Below, in pieces: positions 1-8,220 of a stretch of 61,781 nt of DNA. Below the pieces are notes generated by a model. It did not search any database. It was given only the letters and a program-made list of their open reading frames with translations, and was not told where the DNA came from. The position numbers were made by a program, and so were the translations under genes. Numbering within the stretch: position 1 is the stretch's first letter; every line of letters begins with the position of its first letter. Origin of the DNA: Acidobacteriota bacterium (lineage in GTDB: Bacteria > Acidobacteriota > Vicinamibacteria > Vicinamibacterales > SCN-69-37); the NCBI GenBank assembly GCA_005799825.1, contig SYFT01000016.1, forward strand, positions 1 through 61,781, written 5' to 3'.

Positions 1-1
1 G

Positions 2-316
2 GCCAATACCAGCACTGCGAACCGCCACCTCGCCGACGGCGGTCTGATGGCCAGTAAGCCGTACATCGCCACCGGCAAGTACATCGCCAGGATGAGTCCG
101 TACTGTAAAGGCTGCCGCTATGACCCGGCCCTGCGCACAGGCGCGACGGCCTGTCCGTTCACCACGCTCTACTGGGATTACCTGATGCGCCACGAGGCCA
201 CGCTCTCGCGTAATCCACGCATGTCGCTGCAGGTGAAGAACCTGGCGCGACTTGACGCCGCCGAGCGGCAGGCGGTGGCGGAGCTGGCCGGTCGCCATCG
301 ACGCGTTTCCGTATAA
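2..316 (+). CDS. FeS-BCP family cryptochrome/photolyase-related protein, C-terminal part
   Basis: Only the last ~104 codons are present; the frame enters open from the left edge. The segment has the family's C-terminal signature: a 'GGLMASKPY' stretch followed by 'YCKGCRYDP' and 'ACPFTTLYW'. These contain three cysteines at the spacing of the [4Fe-4S] ligands of bacterial cryptochromes and (6-4) photolyases of the PhrB/FeS-BCP type. Such proteins bind FAD and repair or sense UV damage; the FAD and antenna domains would lie off the window. A promoter-like TATAAT overlaps the stop codon and probably serves the next gene. Family assignment is firm from the cysteine motif; repair versus signalling cannot be decided from this fragment. 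Confidence 0.9.
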   Translation, partial: ANTSTANRHLADGGLMASKPYIATGKYIARMSPYCKGCRYDPALRTGATACPFTTLYWDYLMRHEATLSRNPRMSLQVKNLARLDAAERQAVAELAGRHRRVSV

Positions 317-317
317 T
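312..317 (+). promoter_or_regulatory. Putative -10 box (TATAAT) for the SDR gene
   Basis: A consensus TATAAT overlaps the photolyase stop codon, about 78 bases before the SDR start. No clear -35 box was seen. It suggests the SDR has its own transcript as well as possible read-through from upstream. Confidence 0.4.
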
Positions 318-394
318 CGTCTCGGGGCTCGTGCTGGAGGCGTGCCTCTTCGCGCCGCGGTCAGACCGCAGGCCGCAGACGAAGGAAGGAATTC

Positions 395-1117
395 ATGGAC
401 GATCGCAGGTGTCTGGTCATCGGCGCAGCGGGGGGGATCGGTCGTAGCCTTGTTGAGCTGCTCCATCGTGACGGCTGGTCTTTGGTGCTCGCGGGCAGAA
501 CACTGGACTCGCTCTCTGAGGTGGCCGCAACATGCGGGGCGCAGACGACGTGCGTGGACGCGCGGGACTTTGACGCGGTAGACGCCCTGTTCCAAGCCCA
601 CCCGGGCATCACTGGCGCGGTGAATCTGGCCGGGTCGATCCTGCTCAAGCCCGCGCACCTGACAACGGCGCAGGACTTTGACGAGACCATCGGGCTGAAT
701 CTTCGGACGGCATTTGCGCTCGTGAAGACGGCGGGCAGGCACATGAAGAGCAGAGGCGGCAGTGTGGTCTTGCTGTCGTCGTGCGCGGCGACGATCGGCC
801 TGCCCAATCACGACGCGATCGCCGCGGCCAAGGCTGGCGTGGAGGGGTTGATGCGTGCTGCGGCGGCGACGTACGCCGGGGTCGGCATCCGCGTCAACGC
901 GGTGGCGCCGCGGCTCGTCGCCACCCCCATGGCCCGGCGGATCACCGAGAACGAGGCTGCGCTGAAGGCATCGGCGGCGATGCATCCGCTGGGACGCATC
1001 GGGCAGCCAGCAGAGGTTGCTCGTGCCATCGCGTTCCTGCTGAGCCCTGACAATTCCTGGATCACAGGACAGGTGCTGGGTGTGGATGGGGGGTTGGCCC
1101 ACGTACGGGGGCGGTGA
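395..1117 (+). CDS. SDR family NAD(P)-binding protein, catalytic Tyr replaced
   Basis: A 240-residue short-chain dehydrogenase/reductase-fold protein. The N-terminal nucleotide-binding loop reads GAAGGIG, and 'NLAGS' resembles the NNAG-type motif. The C-terminus has the usual 'SPDNSWITGQVLGVDGG' ending. The expected YxxxK is IxxxK ('AIAAAK'), so the catalytic tyrosine is absent while the lysine is kept; ordinary oxidoreductase chemistry is doubtful. The ATG follows 'GGAAGGAATTC', a usable ribosome-binding site. It lies directly downstream of the photolyase-related gene, and I recall SDRs of this type beside FeS-BCP genes elsewhere, which is inference here. Substrate unknown. Confidence 0.85.
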   Translation: MDDRRCLVIGAAGGIGRSLVELLHRDGWSLVLAGRTLDSLSEVAATCGAQTTCVDARDFDAVDALFQAHPGITGAVNLAGSILLKPAHLTTAQDFDETIGLNLRTAFALVKTAGRHMKSRGGSVVLLSSCAATIGLPNHDAIAAAKAGVEGLMRAAAATYAGVGIRVNAVAPRLVATPMARRITENEAALKASAAMHPLGRIGQPAEVARAIAFLLSPDNSWITGQVLGVDGGLAHVRGR

Positions 1118-1159
1118 CGCACACCGTGCGCTCATTTGTTTCTGCGGAACGGGAACCCG

Positions 1160-1165
1160 TATAAT
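1160..1165 (+). promoter_or_regulatory. Putative -10 box (TATAAT) for the small membrane-protein pair
   Basis: TATAAT lies 18 bases before the ATG at 1184, so the leader would be only about 12 bases and would consist mainly of the GGAGGT ribosome-binding site at 1173-1178. Confidence 0.45.
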
Positions 1166-1183
1166 CGCGAATGGAGGTACCCC

Positions 1184-1360
1184 ATGTTTAGACGCAGCGA
1201 CTATTTCGTTCTCGCAGCTGCATTCATTTCTTTCCTCTTCTCGGTCGGGTTGTGGTTCGCGGGGCATCGCGACGAGGGGCTATTCGTTGGCATCTGGGTG
1301 CCGTCAATCCTCTCCTTCGGAGGTTTTGTGCGACAGGCCACACGTTCACGGGAGAAATGA
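1184..1360 (+). CDS. Small membrane protein (58 aa), unknown function
   Basis: The start is fixed by a strong GGAGGT five bases upstream. The 58-residue product has an N-terminal hydrophobic helix ('YFVLAAAFISFLFSVGLWF') and a second weaker hydrophobic stretch ('LFVGIWVPSILSFGGFV'), then a basic tail, so a two-helix inner-membrane protein is likely. Its stop is followed two bases later by a second small membrane gene, so the two are probably co-translated. It sits in the photolyase-SDR-DUF2256 cluster. I recognise no named family. Confidence 0.6.
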   Translation: MFRRSDYFVLAAAFISFLFSVGLWFAGHRDEGLFVGIWVPSILSFGGFVRQATRSREK

Positions 1361-1361
1361 A

Positions 1362-1496
1362 GTGTCGCCGCTATGGATTTTCCTGGTTGGCCTTTTCGCT
1401 TCTGGTTTGTGTGTAGTGTTTCTGGTCTTCTCGGCGAGGGACTTGCGTCGGCTCGCTCAGGAGTCAGACGATCGGGCGAGTCATAAGAACGATTGA
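1362..1496 (+). CDS. Small single-pass membrane protein (44 aa), unknown function
   Basis: A GTG start with GGAGA six bases upstream opens a 44-residue frame. It has one hydrophobic helix ('LWIFLVGLFASGLCVVFLVF') followed by a charged cytoplasmic-type tail rich in Arg, Asp and Glu. It follows the 58-aa membrane protein immediately and ends against the convergent DUF2256 gene, with no intergenic bases. Size, start signal and hydrophobic pattern support a real gene; no function is recognised. Confidence 0.5.
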   Translation: MSPLWIFLVGLFASGLCVVFLVFSARDLRRLAQESDDRASHKND

Positions 1497-1646
1497 TCAG
1501 CTCCGCCTGGCTGACATCATCCGGCAACGGTCGCTACAGAACTTCACCTCGTCCCACACGCGCTCCCACTTCTTGCGCCATGTGAAAAGACGGCCGCAGG
1601 CGGCGCAGCGCTTCTCGGGCAGGTGCTGTTTCTTCACGCCTTTCAT
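1497..1646 (-). CDS. DUF2256 domain-containing protein (49 aa)
   Basis: A small zinc-finger-like protein with the full DUF2256 signature: '[18 protein letters not shown]' followed by 'VKFCSDRC', giving four cysteines in two CxxC/CxxxC pairs. The start chosen is the ATG at 1646, which gives the family's usual ~50 residues; longer frames upstream add unrelated Arg-rich sequence. DUF2256 has no established biochemical role. I recall it near photolyase/cryptochrome genes in other bacteria, which fits the photolyase-related gene 1.2 kb away; that link is from memory and should be checked. Confidence 0.85.
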   Translation of the reverse strand: MKGVKKQHLPEKRCAACGRLFTWRKKWERVWDEVKFCSDRCRMMSARRS

Positions 1647-1733
1647 GGCTCTTGCGACGAGGCGCCGTGAGCAAACTGCAGTGGGATCCCTTCGCGCGCG
1701 CCGCACATGGCTCGACCGTCGGTTGATAAACCG

Positions 1734-2108
1734 CTACGGACCCACCGTCGTGATCGCAGCCCTGGGGTGTCCCAGCGCGACCCAGACAATGAACAGGTTG
1801 ACGCACATCAGCAGCAGGGCCGGAAGTGTCTGTGCGAGTGAGTCGAGCACGCGGAAGCGGGTCGCCACACCCACCGACATCATCAGAGCCAGGCCTCCCG
1901 CGCTGAGCGGCACAAGAGGCGGCCAGAATTGGCCGACGATCAGGCCACCGGCACCGAGCACCTCGAGGGTGCCCACGAGCGTCCGGAGTCGACTGAGGCC
2001 GAATCGCTCGAAGTCACGCCTCATGCCCTGGAAATACAGACAGCCGATGCCATAAAAAAGGAACACCGAGGACGACACGACAATCGAGGCATAATACAGC
2101 GCCATCAC
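1734..2108 (-). CDS. DoxX-like family membrane protein
   Basis: A protein of ~124 residues with four predicted membrane helices and the DoxX-like pattern, including a 'GTLEVLGAGGLIVG' segment typical of helix 2. The start is a GTG at 2108 or the adjacent ATG at 2105. It is divergently arranged with a second DoxX-like gene at 2174, leaving ~65 bases for both promoters. DoxX-family proteins are small integral membrane proteins tied to quinone or sulfur redox chemistry in some lineages. The specific role here is unknown. Confidence 0.75.
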   Translation of the reverse strand: MMALYYASIVVSSSVFLFYGIGCLYFQGMRRDFERFGLSRLRTLVGTLEVLGAGGLIVGQFWPPLVPLSAGGLALMMSVGVATRFRVLDSLAQTLPALLLMCVNLFIVWVALGHPRAAITTVGP

Positions 2109-2173
2109 GATTGGTCGGCCTTAAAGCGGCGGGATTGGTCGCCGGTCTGGTCAGTCATTGGAGGAGCATAGTC

Positions 2174-2545
2174 ATGGAATGGTTGTCACTACCGAATCTA
2201 CTTCAAATCATCGTCGGACTGGGGCTGTTGAATGTCTGGCTGGTGCGCGGGCGATCCTCCACGTCCTATCGCGGCGGTGCCGCGCAGACGTTGCAGGAAG
2301 AGTTTGCCACGTACGGCCTTCCCGGGGTCGCCTTTTATCTCGTGGGCGCGCTCAAGACCGGCGCTGCCGTGGTCCTGTTGGCTGGCGTCTGGATAGCGCT
2401 TCCGGTTCGCGAGGCCGCCGGCCTCATTGCCGTGCTCATGCTTGGCGCGATTGTCATGCACCTCAAGGTCGGCGACCCGGTGATGAAATCACTCCCCGCC
2501 GCGCTGATGCTCGCGATGAGCGCCGCGATCGTCGCTCTGCGCTAG
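2174..2545 (+). CDS. DoxX-like family membrane protein
   Basis: A 123-residue four-helix membrane protein. It has the 'GALKTGAAVVLLAGVW' segment equivalent to the conserved helix-2 motif of DoxX-like proteins, preceded by 'EEFATYGLPG'. GGAGGAG at 2160-2166 sets the ATG at 2174. It is divergent from the other DoxX-like gene, suggesting duplication followed by inversion or a heteromeric pair; that is inference. No catalytic residues can be assigned. Confidence 0.75.
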   Translation: MEWLSLPNLLQIIVGLGLLNVWLVRGRSSTSYRGGAAQTLQEEFATYGLPGVAFYLVGALKTGAAVVLLAGVWIALPVREAAGLIAVLMLGAIVMHLKVGDPVMKSLPAALMLAMSAAIVALR

Positions 2546-2591
2546 TCATCCGAGCCTCGGATAGCGGACCGCGCTTCGCCTGGCTGCCCTC

Positions 2592-3374
2592 GTGACGATC
2601 GCCGCGGAGTACGACCGCTTCGCTGACATCTACGCCGTGTGGACCGAGACGGCGGCCTCCTCACGCGCCAACCTGGCGTTCTACGTGGACGCCTATCTGG
2701 CGGTGGAAGGCCTCGTGGTCGAACTGGGCGTCGGCGACGGCCGAATCGCCGTGCAGGCCGCCAGGCGGGGACGGGATATCATCGGGGTCGACCTGTCTGC
2801 GGCGATGCTCGCCCGGTGCCGCCGCCGCGCCGAGGAGGCGGGCGTGCTCCACCGGCTCACGCTCATCCACGCCGACTTCCGAGACTTCCAGCTCGAAGCA
2901 CCCGCCAGCCTCATCGCGCTGCCCTACCACAGCCTCGGCCACCTGCTGACCCTGGACGACAAGCGCCAGGCCCTGACCCATGTCTACTCACAACTCCGGC
3001 CCGGCGGGCTCTTCATCTTCGACGACTTCCTGATGACGCCGGCCCTGGTGGATCACATGCGGCGGGTCCAACTGCGTGCCGAGTACCGGTCACCCGCTGG
3101 CGTGGAGACGCTGCTGTGGGTCACGTCCCTGGTGAACGAAGCGTCTCAGGTCATCAGGGTGGTGACGTGGGAAGACGAAGCAGACGCGGAAGGTTTGCTG
3201 ACCCGGAGGCGCTACCGCCGGCTGAGTCTCAGCTGGCTTGAGCCGGCACAGGCGCGGAGCCTGCTTGTCGAAGTCGGCTTCGAGGTTGAGGCCTGTTTCG
3301 GAGACTTGGCGCGCACGCCGTTCTCTCCTGACACCGCCCATGAGCAGGTGTGGATCGCGCGCAAGCCTGGCTGA
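2592..3374 (+). CDS. Class I SAM-dependent methyltransferase
   Basis: A 260-residue Rossmann-fold methyltransferase. Motif I is 'VVELGVGDGRIAV', an acidic residue ends strand 2 ('IIGVDLSAAML'), and a 'HADFRDF' segment corresponds to motif II. The C-terminal half resembles small-molecule methyltransferases of the Methyltransf_25 group. The start is a GTG without a convincing ribosome-binding site, 46 bases after the DoxX-like gene. Substrate cannot be predicted from the sequence or neighbours. Confidence 0.8.
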   Translation: MTIAAEYDRFADIYAVWTETAASSRANLAFYVDAYLAVEGLVVELGVGDGRIAVQAARRGRDIIGVDLSAAMLARCRRRAEEAGVLHRLTLIHADFRDFQLEAPASLIALPYHSLGHLLTLDDKRQALTHVYSQLRPGGLFIFDDFLMTPALVDHMRRVQLRAEYRSPAGVETLLWVTSLVNEASQVIRVVTWEDEADAEGLLTRRRYRRLSLSWLEPAQARSLLVEVGFEVEACFGDLARTPFSPDTAHEQVWIARKPG

Positions 3375-3454
3375 GCCCCTCCCACGGTAGTATGAGCCCG
3401 GCCGCGAGCGCCATCCGGATGTGCGGAGGTGATGACGGCAGTGGGAGCACACCG

Positions 3455-6334
3455 ATGAAGATCCGCCGGCGCGACTTTCTCGGAGGAACGATCGCGGCCG
3501 GCGCCGCCGGCGTTATGGGCGTGTTCGGCGCCGTTCGCCGCGCGTCTGCTGCCGAGGCACAGGCCGCTATTCTCCCAATCGACCCGCGTTGCGAGGGTCT
3601 CCGGACGCCTCTCGGCATCGATGCTGCCGCCCCCCGCCTGAGCTGGCGTTTGGCATCCGGTAATGCCGCCGCCAGGCACCAGCGGCAGTCTGCGTATCAG
3701 ATTTTGGTAGCGGGCAGTGTGGCAGGCCTGGCGGCCAATCGCGGCGACCTGTGGGACAGCGGCAGGGTTGAATCCGCCGAACACCTCCACATCGCCTATC
3801 AGGGCAGGCCGCTTGTGAGCGCCGAGCGGGGCCATTGGAAAGTGCGCGTCTGGGACCAGAACGGCCGGTCGACGCCATTCAGCCAGCCGAGCTGGTGGGA
3901 GATGGGGCTGCTGCTGCCGGCCGACTGGGAAGGCCGATGGATCGACGACGGCACGCCTCTGCCTGAGCGGGATGAGCATTTCTATCAGGACGATCCCGCC
4001 CCGCTCCTTCGCAGGACGTTTGAGGTTCGCGCCGGTGTGCGCCGCGCGCGACTGTATGCCGCGGGGCTGGGCTACTACGAACTTCGCTGCAACGGCGAGA
4101 AGGTATCGGACCATGCGCTGGACCCGGCGTGGACCAGTTACGGAAAGCGCGTCCTGTACACAACCCACGATGTCACCGCGCTGCTCAAAGGTGGCCCCAA
4201 CGCGTTGGCCGTCATGCTGGGCAATGGCTGGTTCAACCCGTTGCCGCTCCGCATGTGGGGACGCATCAACCTGCGCGATCACGTCCCGGTGGGAAGGCCC
4301 CGCCTGATCGCCCAGTTGAACATCGACTACGAAGATGGGACGACGCAGTCCGTGGCCAGCGACGAGAGCTGGCGCGTCGCCACTGGTCCGGTGGTGCGCA
4401 ATAGCGTGTACCTGGGGGAGGTGTACGACGCACGCCGGGAGCAGTCAGGGTGGGATCGGCCGGGCTTTGACGATTCCGTCTGGGCCCGCGCCTCGCTGGC
4501 GGCCCGGTCACGTGCAGGCGAAGAAGGGCCGTCGCCTCTCCTCGGGGCGTTGCGCAGCCAGATGGTGCCTCCGATCCGCGTGACGGCCACGCTTCGGCCA
4601 ACGGCGGTCACGGAAGTCCGGCCCGGCATGTTCATCTTTGACATGGGGCAGAACTTCGCCGGCTGGGCACGCCTGCGCGTCGAGGGCCCGCGCGGTTCGA
4701 CCGTCAAGATGAGGATGGGCGAACTGCTCAGTCCCGACGGCACCCTGAACGTGATGACATCGGTGGCCGGTCAGATCAAGGGGCGGAACAGGGACGGCAC
4801 GCCACGCGGCGGTCCGGGCGCACCTGATGTCGCCTGGCAGTCCAACGAATACACGCTCCGCGGGTCGGGACCTGAAGTCTACACGCCACGATTCACCTTT
4901 CACGGATTTCGCTTCGTCGAGGTCACCGGCTTTCCGGGAACTCCGACGCTCGATGCCATCGAAGGGCTTCGGCTCAATACGGCGGTCGAGTCAGCCGGCG
5001 CGTTCACGTGCTCCAACGACCTCGTCAACCGCATTCAGACGATGGTGCAGTGGACGCTGCTAAGCAACATCTTCAGTGTGCAGTCGGATTGCCCGGCGCG
5101 CGAGAAGTTCCAGTACGGAGGCGACATTGTCGCCAGCAGCGAGATGGCGATCCTGAACCACGACATGGCGACCTTCTACGCCAAAACCGTCGAGGACCAC
5201 CAGGACGCCGCGAGTGGTCCCGGATGGTTCACTGAGACAGCTCCGTTCGTCGGCATTTCAGCGGCTGGCTACGACCCGGCCGCCGGGCCCATCGGCTGGG
5301 GGCTGGCGCACCCTCTGCTGGTCGTACAGTTGTTCCAGTATTACGGCAACGCTCGCATCGTGCAGCAGCAGTACGAAGCGGCGCGACGCTGGGTCGAACT
5401 GCTCACCGACAACGCGGACGGTTACATTGTCGACCGCTGTATCGGCGATCACGAGAGTCTCGACCCCAAGCCCATCGCGCTGATGGCGACCGCCCATTTT
5501 TTTCAGGCGGCGCGGTTGGTGGAGCGTCTGGCGCGAGTGCTTGGTCGCGCGCAGGATGCCACGCGTTATGCCACCCTGGCCCAGCGGATCCGGGACGCCT
5601 TCATCGACCGTTTCCTTGTCCCCGGCACCGGGCGGTTTGATACCGGCACGCAAGCGTGCCAGGCGACAGCCTTGTACATGGGCCTGGTGCCTGACGCCGA
5701 ACGTGCCGCAGCCATTCGCGCCATGGTGGACCGCGTGCTGGTCGATCACAATGGCCATATCGCCACCGGGATTTTTGGAACCAAGTACCTGCTCGACAGC
5801 CTGACTGAGACGGGTCATGCCGACGTCGCCTATACGATGGTTACGCAGAAGACATTTCCCGGTTGGGGGCACATGCTGGCCCAGGGAGCCACAACCCTGT
5901 GGGAGCACTGGGAGTACAGCGACAACACCTACTCCCACAACCATCCCATGTTCGGCTCGGTCAGCGAGTGGTTCTTCAAAGGGTTGGGTGGCATCAAGCC
6001 GCATCCGGATGCCGCGGGGTTTGATCGCATTCTGATCGAGCCGCACGTCGTAGGTGATCTGACTTGGGCGCAGGCGCGCTACGACTCCGTTCGCGGCCCC
6101 ATCACGAGTCACTGGCGCATCAGTGGCGACCGGCTGAGCCTCGAGATCGAGGTGCCGATCAATGCCACGGCGATCGTCCGCGTGCCGACGCGAGATCCGT
6201 CGTCGGTCACCGAAGGCGGGCGGCCGGCACCGGCCGCGACAGGCGTCACACCCCTGCCGGCGGATTCGCTGGGAGGCGCGCGGTTCGAGGTCGGCTCCGG
6301 CCGGTATGTGTTCTCGGCGGTTGCGCCACGGTGA
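3455..6334 (+). CDS. Alpha-L-rhamnosidase, glycoside hydrolase family 78, exported
   Basis: A 959-residue enzyme that would release terminal alpha-L-rhamnose from plant or microbial glycans. Its N-terminus ('MKIRRRDFLGG') is a twin-arginine signal, so it is probably exported folded to the periplasm. Domains in order: an N-terminal beta-sandwich ('APRLSWRLASG...YQILVA'), rhamnosidase N domains, the (alpha/alpha)6 catalytic barrel and a C-terminal beta-sandwich. The barrel has 'SDCPAREKFQYGGD', which carries the general acid Glu, and 'TTLWEHW', which carries the inverting general base. The ATG at 3455 is preceded by GGGAG; a TAGTAT box near 3388 could be its promoter. It stands alone, without a visible carbohydrate-uptake locus. 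Confidence 0.92.
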   Translation: MKIRRRDFLGGTIAAGAAGVMGVFGAVRRASAAEAQAAILPIDPRCEGLRTPLGIDAAAPRLSWRLASGNAAARHQRQSAYQILVAGSVAGLAANRGDLWDSGRVESAEHLHIAYQGRPLVSAERGHWKVRVWDQNGRSTPFSQPSWWEMGLLLPADWEGRWIDDGTPLPERDEHFYQDDPAPLLRRTFEVRAGVRRARLYAAGLGYYELRCNGEKVSDHALDPAWTSYGKRVLYTTHDVTALLKGGPNALAVMLGNGWFNPLPLRMWGRINLRDHVPVGRPRLIAQLNIDYEDGTTQSVASDESWRVATGPVVRNSVYLGEVYDARREQSGWDRPGFDDSVWARASLAARSRAGEEGPSPLLGALRSQMVPPIRVTATLRPTAVTEVRPGMFIFDMGQNFAGWARLRVEGPRGSTVKMRMGELLSPDGTLNVMTSVAGQIKGRNRDGTPRGGPGAPDVAWQSNEYTLRGSGPEVYTPRFTFHGFRFVEVTGFPGTPTLDAIEGLRLNTAVESAGAFTCSNDLVNRIQTMVQWTLLSNIFSVQSDCPAREKFQYGGDIVASSEMAILNHDMATFYAKTVEDHQDAASGPGWFTETAPFVGISAAGYDPAAGPIGWGLAHPLLVVQLFQYYGNARIVQQQYEAARRWVELLTDNADGYIVDRCIGDHESLDPKPIALMATAHFFQAARLVERLARVLGRAQDATRYATLAQRIRDAFIDRFLVPGTGRFDTGTQACQATALYMGLVPDAERAAAIRAMVDRVLVDHNGHIATGIFGTKYLLDSLTETGHADVAYTMVTQKTFPGWGHMLAQGATTLWEHWEYSDNTYSHNHPMFGSVSEWFFKGLGGIKPHPDAAGFDRILIEPHVVGDLTWAQARYDSVRGPITSHWRISGDRLSLEIEVPINATAIVRVPTRDPSSVTEGGRPAPAATGVTPLPADSLGGARFEVGSGRYVFSAVAPR

Positions 6335-6442
6335 CCCTGCGCTCGATTCGCGCGAGCGACTGACAAGGGTCGTGATGTTCGAGAGAGACCCATTGTCCTG
6401 GCTCTCCTGCGAGCGGAGCGACGGGTGTCTCGGGCACACGCC

Positions 6443-6784
6443 TCACACGTGAGAGTGGGATTGGGACGACTCAGCGAGTGCCACGGCGATCAAGCCCACA
6501 AGCAGAATCCCGAGGGCGACGAGAGGATTCCGGCCGACCGGCGTCACGAACGCCGCACAGAGGAGGGTGAGGATCACCCGCGGCACCGGCAGGCGGCCGG
6601 TCGCCCGCCATAGCGCGCCGCCGGTGCCGCCGGTGCCGCCGGTGCCGCCGACAAACAGCATAAAGCCGCCAGCCAGAGCCAGCCGCGTGTCTGCCACAAG
6701 CGTTACATCGGGATGCGCGAGCACGACCTCGGTGGCCGCAGCCATCGCGTACTCGAGCGTGTCACGCACATGCCGCCGGATCAA
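6443..6784 (-). pseudogene. Remnant of low-temperature requirement A (LtrA)-like membrane protein, C-terminal end only
   Basis: The frame encodes ~110 residues matching the last membrane helices of LtrA-family proteins: an 'AHPDVTL' loop, then 'LALAGGFMLFVGG', 'RATGRLPVPRVI' and a Leu/Val-rich final helix. Family members are several hundred residues, so about two-thirds is missing. The frame breaks at ~6780, where a VOC-protein fragment begins on the opposite strand. A run of GGT triplet repeats (VGGTGGTGGTGG) interrupts the conserved helix. Confidence 0.6.
6623..6649. repeat. 9-bp tandem repeat, three perfect units (GGTGCCGCC)
   Basis: Three perfect head-to-tail copies of GGTGCCGCC, with a partial copy to the left, lie inside the LtrA remnant and translate on the minus strand as GGT repeats. 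Probably slippage expansion in a gene no longer under selection. Confidence 0.8.
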
Positions 6785-6974
6785 GGGCCAAGGGTTCTAC
6801 CTGCAGATCAGCGTCCAGAGCGCGGCCGACGTTGACGCGGCCGCCGCGCGCATCAAGGCGTCGGGTGGAACGCTGATCGATGAACCCGCAGATCGGTATT
6901 GGAGCGCGCGCATATTCCAGTTCCGCGATCCCGACGGATTCAAGATGGGCATCTCTACGCCGCGGGCACAGTAG
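6780..6974 (+). pseudogene. Remnant of VOC/glyoxalase-bleomycin-resistance superfamily protein, C-terminal half only
   Basis: About 64 residues fit the second beta-alpha-beta-beta-beta unit of a vicinal-oxygen-chelate protein: 'FYLQISVQSAADVDAAAARI', 'ASGGTLIDEPADRYWSARIF' and 'FRDPDGFKMGI'. The N-terminal half and its start are absent; the frame abuts the truncated LtrA end at ~6780. There is no start codon or ribosome-binding site of its own. Confidence 0.65.
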
Positions 6975-7092
6975 CGCGCCAGGGCCGAACGGATCGCCCA
7001 GGACGCTAAGTGTCCAGGCGAGCCTCTGCCCTTTGCTACGGACCCGGCTTTCCACGCGCCGGGGGCCGCACCGCGATTGGTCCGGGAACCAG

Positions 7093-7098
7093 TAAAAT
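7093..7098 (+). promoter_or_regulatory. Putative leaderless promoter (TAAAAT, 6 bp before ATG)
   Basis: TAAAAT is separated from the ATG at 7105 by exactly six bases, so transcription would begin at or next to the start codon. No Shine-Dalgarno sequence lies between. Confidence 0.5.
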
Positions 7099-7104
7099 GC
7101 GCCG

Positions 7105-8169
7105 ATGCGACTGAGTCGTAAGATCGAAGCCATTGACCTGCACGCGGCCGGCGAACCAGGGCGCGTCATCGTGGGCGGCGTGCTCGACGTGCCGGGCACC
7201 ACGATGTTCGAAAAGATGACGTGGCTGCAGACACACGGCGACGACCTGCGGCTGCGGATGCTGCGCGAACCACGCGGCTATCCCGCTGCCAACTGCAACC
7301 TGATCCTGCCCGCCACCCACCCCGACGCCCAGGCCGGCTACGTGATCATGGAACAGGTGGAATATCCGGGCATGTCAGGTACCAACACGATTTGCGTGGT
7401 GACCGCCCTGCTCGAAACCGGCATGCTGCCGATGACCGAACCAGCCACCGACGTGGTGCTTGAATCGCCCGCCGGCCTGATCCGCGTACACGCCTCTTGC
7501 GCCGACGGCAAGGTGCGTGGCGTGACGTTCACCAACGTTCCGGCGTTTGCCACTCACCTCGACCGGCTGATCGAAGTGCCGCACCTGGGCACGGTGACGG
7601 TCGATGTCGCTTACGGAGGCATGTTCTACGTGATTGCCGAGGCCGCACAATTCGGCTTCCGGTTGACGCCCGACGAAGGCGCCGACATCACGCGCACGAC
7701 CGAAATGATCAAAGCCGCCGCCGCCGAACAACTCCCCGTCGTCCATCCCGAACAACCGGGATTCACGGGCATCACGATCGGACAACTATCAGGCCCACCC
7801 CACGACGCGGGCAACTCGAGCCGGAATGCGGTCACGGTGTCGACCGGCACGCTCGACTGGAACAAACCGTCCACCTGGACCGGTGTGATCGATCGATCGC
7901 CCTGCGGTACAGGCACATCGGCCAGGATGGCCATCCTGCACGCCAAAGGCCAACTGGGCCTGCACGAAGACTTCCGCCACGAGGGCATCCTCGGCACCGT
8001 GTTTACCGGACGCCTGATCAAAGAAACAACGGTCGGCACCGGCCCGCAGGCCCACACCGCGGTCGTGCCCACAATCACGGGCACAGCCTGGATCACAGGG
8101 TTCGCGTCGTACGTGGTCGATCCGGAAGATCCATTTCCGAATGGGTACACCGTGGGAGACATCTGGTGA
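7105..8169 (+). CDS. Proline racemase / 4-hydroxyproline 2-epimerase family protein (Ser/Cys type)
   Basis: A 354-residue member of the proline racemase superfamily, which holds proline racemases, 4-hydroxyproline epimerases and trans-3-hydroxyproline dehydratases. The N-terminus ('IDLHAAGEPGRVI') is diagnostic. At the first catalytic position the usual Cys is Ser ('YPGMSGTNTIC'), while the second site keeps Cys ('DRSPCGTGTSAR'). The Ser/Cys pairing argues against a classic Cys/Cys proline racemase and against the Cys/Thr dehydratases; 4-hydroxyproline epimerase is the best guess from family knowledge. The enzyme would be cytosolic. Start ATG at 7105 follows a leaderless-type promoter. No hydroxyproline uptake or oxidase genes are adjacent. 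Confidence 0.85.
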   Translation: MRLSRKIEAIDLHAAGEPGRVIVGGVLDVPGTTMFEKMTWLQTHGDDLRLRMLREPRGYPAANCNLILPATHPDAQAGYVIMEQVEYPGMSGTNTICVVTALLETGMLPMTEPATDVVLESPAGLIRVHASCADGKVRGVTFTNVPAFATHLDRLIEVPHLGTVTVDVAYGGMFYVIAEAAQFGFRLTPDEGADITRTTEMIKAAAAEQLPVVHPEQPGFTGITIGQLSGPPHDAGNSSRNAVTVSTGTLDWNKPSTWTGVIDRSPCGTGTSARMAILHAKGQLGLHEDFRHEGILGTVFTGRLIKETTVGTGPQAHTAVVPTITGTAWITGFASYVVDPEDPFPNGYTVGDIW

Positions 8170-8220
8170 CGCGCCGGCACGCGAGTTCGCCCACCACGCC
8201 CAGAGGCCTGTCGGTGCGGC

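Noticed and set aside
1171-1191. Six-codon mini-frame (ATG to TAG) overlapping the start of the 58-aa membrane protein
   Set aside because: It follows TATAAT at leaderless spacing, but the GGAGGT and ATG at 1184 explain initiation; too short to support as a leader peptide.
5258-6439. 393-codon minus-strand frame over the rhamnosidase 3' end
   Set aside because: No domain, biased composition, antisense to GH78 catalytic motifs.
6623-6649. CRISPR or phase-variation tract
   Set aside because: Three 9-bp units inside a gene remnant keep frame and have no spacers; simple slippage repeat.
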